Source of the DNA: Trichomonas tenax
Lineage: Eukaryota; Parabasalia; Trichomonadida; Trichomonadidae
Reading direction: 5' to 3'
Length of the DNA: 64,000 nucleotides
Assembly (NCBI GenBank): GCA_023091735.1
Contig: JALKBU010000150.1
Coordinates: forward strand, 1 to 64,000
Shown here: positions 59,508 to 64,000 of the stretch, piece after piece
Layout of the letters: each line of letters starts with the position of its first letter
Numbering within the stretch: position 1 is the first letter of the stretch
Notes under the pieces: generated by a model
What the model saw: the letters and a program-made list of their open reading frames with translations, nothing else
Database searches by the model: none
Told to the model about the DNA's origin: nothing
Position numbers and translations under genes: made by a program

Positions 59508-60189
59508 CGATGAGATGTCAGTTTTGTTTCTCTATATGACATGTAACTGCAGATCTGACAAATAAATGGTCATATCTGTCGATTATTTGATACTCACAAG
59601 TCGTATTTTTTGATTATCCATCTGTCATGTAAATATTTTAACTGGTAAATTTTATCAATTGCTTCCCTACTTTTACTATAGATACACTATGCTTTGAATA
59701 TTTTATTCTAAAATTATTTCGTTAATTTGTTAGTATTCGAGGGAGTTATATTGCAATTTTAAATATGTTTGACAAATGTCAGATTTTCTTTTTTGGAAAT
59801 CTTTGGATCTCTTCATTCAGCCCGGAGATATTTGAGATAATAACAGAAGAATAACTTAGGATTTAATGAAGTTTTCTTTTCTCATTAAGATCATATTATA
59901 GATCAATCCAATGACTAAGTTCATTATCATAATTAGATTTGTCATGTAAGAATATTTCTGACATGTAGTCTGCACTTTTGAATGGAATTTGTTATGTAAA
60001 TTATGAAAATATGATTTTAATGTTTTGATATTAAAACTTGAAAAGATAATCAAATCTTTAAAGCTTATTATTGCTGCTATTGCAGTAAATATATGGTTCT
60101 ATATAGGGAGTTGGAACAAAGAAAAATATAATTTTCTTAATGAAAACTATCATGCAAATAAAACGTTTATTGAATATTTCTGTAATATC
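59508..60189. promoter_or_regulatory. Upstream region of the kinase gene with repeated ACATGT words
   Basis: TGACATGTAA (59534-59543), TGTCATGTAAA (about 59621), TGTCATGTAAG (about 59941), TGACATGTAG (about 59959) and TTATGTAAA lie within 500 bases upstream of the kinase start. No gene is supported. The right end is the 3' flank of the next gene. Confidence 0.45.
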
Positions 60190-60768
60190 TTATCTTGGGA
60201 CTCCCAATGTATGGCAGGTGATAGCTGCAGATGTAATAAGATCAGTAACCTTATTGCAATAATCTTTGCGGTATGTTGTCTCCCACATTGGAGGCTGCTC
60301 AGGATCCTCAAGTGCTCGTGTTTTCATTTTTGTTGTCGCGCAATAATCTAATGTTTCGTTGCTAAGATGTGGTTTTGTTTGTTTTCCGCGGTATTTATCG
60401 CGATGCTCTGTTGTTGCTGCGAAGAATGCTGGATCTGGGGCATCAGGGAGTGGTAATTCTGGTGGAACTTGTCCATCGAATTGAGGCTCGTTCAATCCGC
60501 GTGTTGTCGGCATGTGAGCGACGTAGTGAGTGCGTTGTGTGGAGTTGGATGTAACTGTTGGGTTGAATTCGTTGAGTGTTTGGAGTTGTCTGTTAATGGA
60601 CTGCTTTTTGGCTGCGACGGTGTTGAAGTCGATGTTTACTGGCTCCTTCTCGTTCATTTGGAACGTGCGTCCACCCCATTGAGCGACGTCGTGTCTGTAT
60701 GCAGATGTGCAATATTGGCGTCTCTCGTCAATGTCCTCTGGGTACCAGACAGTCTTTCCGTCGTACAT
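60190..60768 (-). CDS. Small Tyr/Trp-rich protein, axonemal MIP-like
   Basis: 192 residues from MYDGKTVWYPEDID; the open frame reaches 60885, but the upstream 39 codons are AT-rich and unlike the coding part. It is low in secondary structure, with scattered aromatic short motifs (WYPEDIDERRQY, AYRHDVAQWGGRTF, RTHYVAHMPTTRG, HRDKYRGKQTKPH, PPMWETTYRKDYCN). This pattern is common in microtubule inner or associated proteins of flagella (SPMIP/CFAP types). The family is inferred from style only; no specific orthologue is claimed. Three to four TTACATGTCA words lie upstream. Confidence 0.7.
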   Translation of the reverse strand: MYDGKTVWYPEDIDERRQYCTSAYRHDVAQWGGRTFQMNEKEPVNIDFNTVAAKKQSINRQLQTLNEFNPTVTSNSTQRTHYVAHMPTTRGLNEPQFDGQVPPELPLPDAPDPAFFAATTEHRDKYRGKQTKPHLSNETLDYCATTKMKTRALEDPEQPPMWETTYRKDYCNKVTDLITSAAITCHTLGVPR

Positions 60769-60929
60769 TAACTTTTGATTTTTTTTACTAAATAACAGAA
60801 AAAAACCGTTTGTAAAATTTTGGTACGTTATCACCAAAATAGCGTAAAACTTAAAATTTAGACATTTCATGAACACCAGAATCAAATTACCGTCTCAGAA
60901 TCCAAAATTGCTGATTCTAATGTCAAATT

Positions 60930-61030
60930 TTGAAGTCTACATGTCAAAATTAAACTTACATGTCAAATGTTAATAATTACACTTTAAAAAGGTTTATTTT
61001 ACATGTCGAAATAAAATTTACGTGTCAAAA
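60930..61030. promoter_or_regulatory. Cluster of TTACATGTCA words upstream of the MIP-like gene
   Basis: CTACATGTCAAAA (60938), TTACATGTCAAA (60957), TTACATGTCGAAA (61000) and TTACGTGTCAAAA (61019) occur in 100 bases, 170 to 260 bases upstream of the start at 60768. They are in the same orientation and spaced about 20 to 40 bases apart. Confidence 0.5.
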
Positions 61031-61293
61031 GACATTATATAAACATTGAGAAAAATCATAATCTAACTAAATATTGCAAAAAACACAGCGGATGCTATAT
61101 TTAGCAACATCAAATCACAAATATTAAGTTCAATCCTAAATCAAATTTTATGATCATAAAATTAATAAATATGTTCTCTCATCTCATCTTGTACAAAGGC
61201 ATCTACTAGCTCTAAAGATGTCGAATATTTGGGAAAGCTAGTATAAAATCTATGCAAATTATTTATTTATTTAACAAACAAAAAGAATGAAAA
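61031..61293. other. 3' flank of the last gene
   Basis: AT-rich with nothing supported. Confidence 0.45.
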
Positions 61294-63996
61294 TTATTTG
61301 TATTTCTGAGAAAGCTGTCTGAGAAGGCATCTTGGACACTGTAAATCGATTGACTGCTGCTTGTAGTTCTGGTCTATTATCTGAGATGTCTTCCTCAGTT
61401 TGATTGAATCCAAGAAATCTTTCAATGATAGTAAAGCATTATCGAACTCTGATTGATTCAATATGTGAGAACAAGAGAAAGCGATGAGATTAGGTTCAGA
61501 TACAATGAATGATGAAATCATTGCTGAGCTTGACGGTGGCTTGAGAAGTCTTAAAGCGAGATCCATTGTGTTTCTTGGCTGTTGCTTTCCAGGAAGAACT
61601 TTTAAGAGTTGTTCTGATTTAAGGAGTTTCAGATCTTGTGGATATTTAATGAAAACTGATCTGCATAATGGATTCGATAATAAAACATCAGGGAAATATG
61701 TTGAATTTGATGCGATTGCATGAATTGCAGCAATAGCGTTAAGTGGATCCATCCTTAAAACAAATGGAGCGATTTCATCATACTTGTCCTGAATTTCATT
61801 ATACCGCCCATAAAGGAACAGCAACAAAGTTCTACTTGGTCCTTTAACGATCTTCAGTGTTGTTTCAGCAGAATATTTGGAAACAACAAGTTGGATGTCA
61901 GTGAAATTAATGTCATATGAATCTTCTAACTTCTTCTGAACGATCATTGGAGATGAACTTGATCCAATAAGAACAACGTTACCAAGTTCATCAGTTTGAA
62001 TGTCTGTGATTGTTCCAATTCTATTAGAGTACTTTAGATGCTTGACAGCTTCTGCGAATACAACCATTTTTCCTTCTCCAGCAACTACAGCGCAATCTCT
62101 GCATGATCGTGTTAACTCAGGGACAAAATCAAGCTGAATTTGCTTTCCATTATAAACGCATGTTTGCTTTGTAACAAAGAGAAGTCCATACTTTGATGAG
62201 GCAATCGCTTCAACGAATTTTTGGTCATAAACTTTCGTCTTGAGCTTATCAGAGAATGAATAAACAATTCCATGTTCATCTAAACCATATAAAGTTCCAT
62301 TGAAGAAGCACATATCAACATAATTTCCATCATATGTTTCGAAGAATCTTCCATCGCTCAACTTCAAAATAGAGCCATTAACACATAAGAAAGCGATGCT
62401 CTTATCATCAACTTGAAGCATGAACGTGTTTGGACAGTCAACTGACTCTAATTTTGGATTATTGATTGCTGAAGAATAAACATTGAATTTTTCGTCAATG
62501 GCGTAAATCTTCGATCCTAAAATCTCAAATGATAAATAGAATCTTTCATCCATTGATTCGATCGAAACACCATTTTGGAAAATGTGACCATTACTGAGAT
62601 AATAAACCGAGCCGTTATAGTAACGAAGTGAAAAACAAATTGGTATCGATTGGATTTCTGAACATCCATCATTATGTCTGATAACTCTAATGAGGGCAGC
62701 GAATTCTGGTGAAAAGCTTCTTGGAAGAGGATCTTTTAGATCTATTTGTGAAGCATATTCTAAATAACTTGTTGTTTCGATGCTGTTGCACATCTGGAAC
62801 TTTGCAAGTAATGCCGGAGGATAGTTTGGAATTAGTTCTCCTTTCTTCAACAACTCGAGATTGTTTTCAAAGATATTGAAGTGCTGAAGTGTTGGAAGGA
62901 TGGAATTCTGATCTGTTATCCTTCTTAACAATAGGCTGAGCTGCTGGAAGCATCTGTTCTTCATCAAAATCTTAATAAGCAAGTTTTGGAAAATAATTTC
63001 GTATTTTTGCTTCAAAAGGATTGGATCTGCGCCTTCCTTCAATAAATTATAAGGACTTCTCAACAACAATAATAATGCATGCTTTTCTTTTCCTTCAGAA
63101 AGCAGTCTTTGTAATGAAGAACGAATTTCACACTTTCCTTCACGTAAAACTTCCAATGCAGAATCGAAATCGCCACTTTTGATGCATTTAGTAGCTGCAA
63201 GTTCGCACTCTGATTTCATATCCAATGAAAAACCATCACAGAGGGCAAATGCGTCTCTATATTGATGTTTGTGCAAGAATTCGTGGAATAAAATCTTCGG
63301 ATCGGCTCTCAATGAGAAAATTGTTGCAGAAGAATGTGATAAAAGAAGAACCATGTCATTTTCGGCATCAACTATTGAAATAGAGATAACATTTCTCATA
63401 AGTTCGAGTTTTCTAACATCAATTGACTTAATAAACTGAACAGAAGCAATTCCATCAGTGCAATCGAATAAAAAGTTCTTTGTAAGAACTAATGATGTTG
63501 TTCTTGAAGATGTTGAGTCAAATGTAGTAATTGGAATTGTTTTAACATCGTTATCGTAGAATACAAGCTTCTGATTGAGAACAGAAAAATTCCATTTTGA
63601 ATCTTTTAATTCTGAAATTTGAGAAATAATAGGAATGGAATAATCGTAAAGCAGTCCTTCAAGTGTTGTTGAGGAAGTGACGTCATCGTTCTGTTGCTGC
63701 AATGTAATTATTTGCGTATTTGTTTTAGTGAACAATGCGACTTTTGCGATTCCATTCTCCTGCTGAGCGAATGAACTGCTTACAACATCGTTGTACTGAA
63801 GAGATTTAACGATTGTAAAAGTATGTGTTGAAATAACATGAATTCCGTTAGTTTCAATGACAATAAGAAACTTCCTCTTAACAGGCTGCCACCAAAATGC
63901 GTTGAGAATAGTGAATTTAAATGGCTGCGATTCGCGAATTCCAAAAGGAGTTTTTTCTGGGCTCAGAGTAAATCCTAATGCCGAATGAGAAAACAT
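61294..63996 (-). CDS. Large propeller-plus-solenoid protein, 5' end may be outside the window
   Basis: At least 900 residues. The N-terminal 230 residues look like beta-propeller strands (FLIVIETNGIHVIST, MVLLLSHSSATIFSL). Helical solenoid hairpins follow at about 235-420 (FLHKHQYRDAFALCDGF, CIKSGDFDSALEVLREGKCE, KEKHALLLLLRSP), as in vacuolar-sorting and coat proteins. A second beta-rich block covers about 450-690 and more helices follow, ending with CPRC near the C-terminus. Membrane-trafficking or coat-type scaffolding is likely, but the exact family (VPS, HPS or Mic1-like) is not recognised. The ATG at 63996 lies four bases from the window edge and no stop precedes it, so the protein may begin earlier. 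Confidence 0.8.
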   Translation of the reverse strand: MFSHSALGFTLSPEKTPFGIRESQPFKFTILNAFWWQPVKRKFLIVIETNGIHVISTHTFTIVKSLQYNDVVSSSFAQQENGIAKVALFTKTNTQIITLQQQNDDVTSSTTLEGLLYDYSIPIISQISELKDSKWNFSVLNQKLVFYDNDVKTIPITTFDSTSSRTTSLVLTKNFLFDCTDGIASVQFIKSIDVRKLELMRNVISISIVDAENDMVLLLSHSSATIFSLRADPKILFHEFLHKHQYRDAFALCDGFSLDMKSECELAATKCIKSGDFDSALEVLREGKCEIRSSLQRLLSEGKEKHALLLLLRSPYNLLKEGADPILLKQKYEIIFQNLLIKILMKNRCFQQLSLLLRRITDQNSILPTLQHFNIFENNLELLKKGELIPNYPPALLAKFQMCNSIETTSYLEYASQIDLKDPLPRSFSPEFAALIRVIRHNDGCSEIQSIPICFSLRYYNGSVYYLSNGHIFQNGVSIESMDERFYLSFEILGSKIYAIDEKFNVYSSAINNPKLESVDCPNTFMLQVDDKSIAFLCVNGSILKLSDGRFFETYDGNYVDMCFFNGTLYGLDEHGIVYSFSDKLKTKVYDQKFVEAIASSKYGLLFVTKQTCVYNGKQIQLDFVPELTRSCRDCAVVAGEGKMVVFAEAVKHLKYSNRIGTITDIQTDELGNVVLIGSSSSPMIVQKKLEDSYDINFTDIQLVVSKYSAETTLKIVKGPSRTLLLFLYGRYNEIQDKYDEIAPFVLRMDPLNAIAAIHAIASNSTYFPDVLLSNPLCRSVFIKYPQDLKLLKSEQLLKVLPGKQQPRNTMDLALRLLKPPSSSAMISSFIVSEPNLIAFSCSHILNQSEFDNALLSLKDFLDSIKLRKTSQIIDQNYKQQSIDLQCPRCLLRQLSQKYK

Positions 63997-64000
63997 AGGT

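Overview
The window is nuclear DNA of a trichomonad (Parabasalia), closest in style to Trichomonas. Several features point the same way. Most genes are single-exon reading frames in AT-rich spacers. Many start codons sit 5 to 27 bases after an initiator of the form TCAC/T-TTT, so leaders are very short. One gene encodes HydG with a hydrogenosome-type N-terminus. Trichomonad surface families (glycine-rich plus furin-like Cys repeats, and beta-helix-like proteins) and ankyrin and Myb proteins are also present. No intron could be supported.

Layout. 1-2.6 kb: the 3' end of a Lys/Glu-rich gene, then a repeat- and hairpin-rich spacer and a small gene broken by an in-frame stop. 3.2-15.7 kb: a gene-dense stretch with a chromodomain protein, a dually acylated small protein, a helical-repeat protein, a papain-family membrane peptidase, a TPR protein, a small protein, CFAP20, two membrane proteins and a Myb factor. 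15.7-24.4 kb: mostly spacer with palindromes, an inverted-repeat element with a tRNA-like core, a Rab GTPase, and a tandem pair of Cys-rich surface genes of which the first is broken, then a tRNA-Ser-like gene. 24.4-28.3 kb: an importin-beta-like protein and a ubiquitin-fold protein. 28.3-41.3 kb: a decayed accessory region with at least two TIR-bounded elements (28992-29725 and 35286-36840), relics of beta-helix and glycine-rich surface genes, a dispersed repeat, and one intact ankyrin-like gene. 41.3-64 kb: housekeeping genes, namely a DnaJ-like protein without HPD, proteasome alpha5, a SUN-like membrane protein, HydG, an eIF4G-like protein, enolase, a TKL kinase, a small axoneme-like protein and a large propeller/solenoid protein cut by the window edge.

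How genes relate. There are no operons. HydG and enolase serve hydrogenosomal and glycolytic energy metabolism. CFAP20 and the Tyr-rich protein at 60190-60768 fit the flagella. Rab, importin, eIF4G, proteasome and kinase are general cell machinery. HydG, enolase, proteasome alpha5 and the peptidase use C-ending codons much more than their neighbours, which suggests high expression.

I found no convincing new multi-gene system. The most interesting signals are non-coding: nested inverted-repeat elements, perfect hairpins, tRNA-like relics with T-runs, and a recurrent TTACATGTCA motif upstream of genes.
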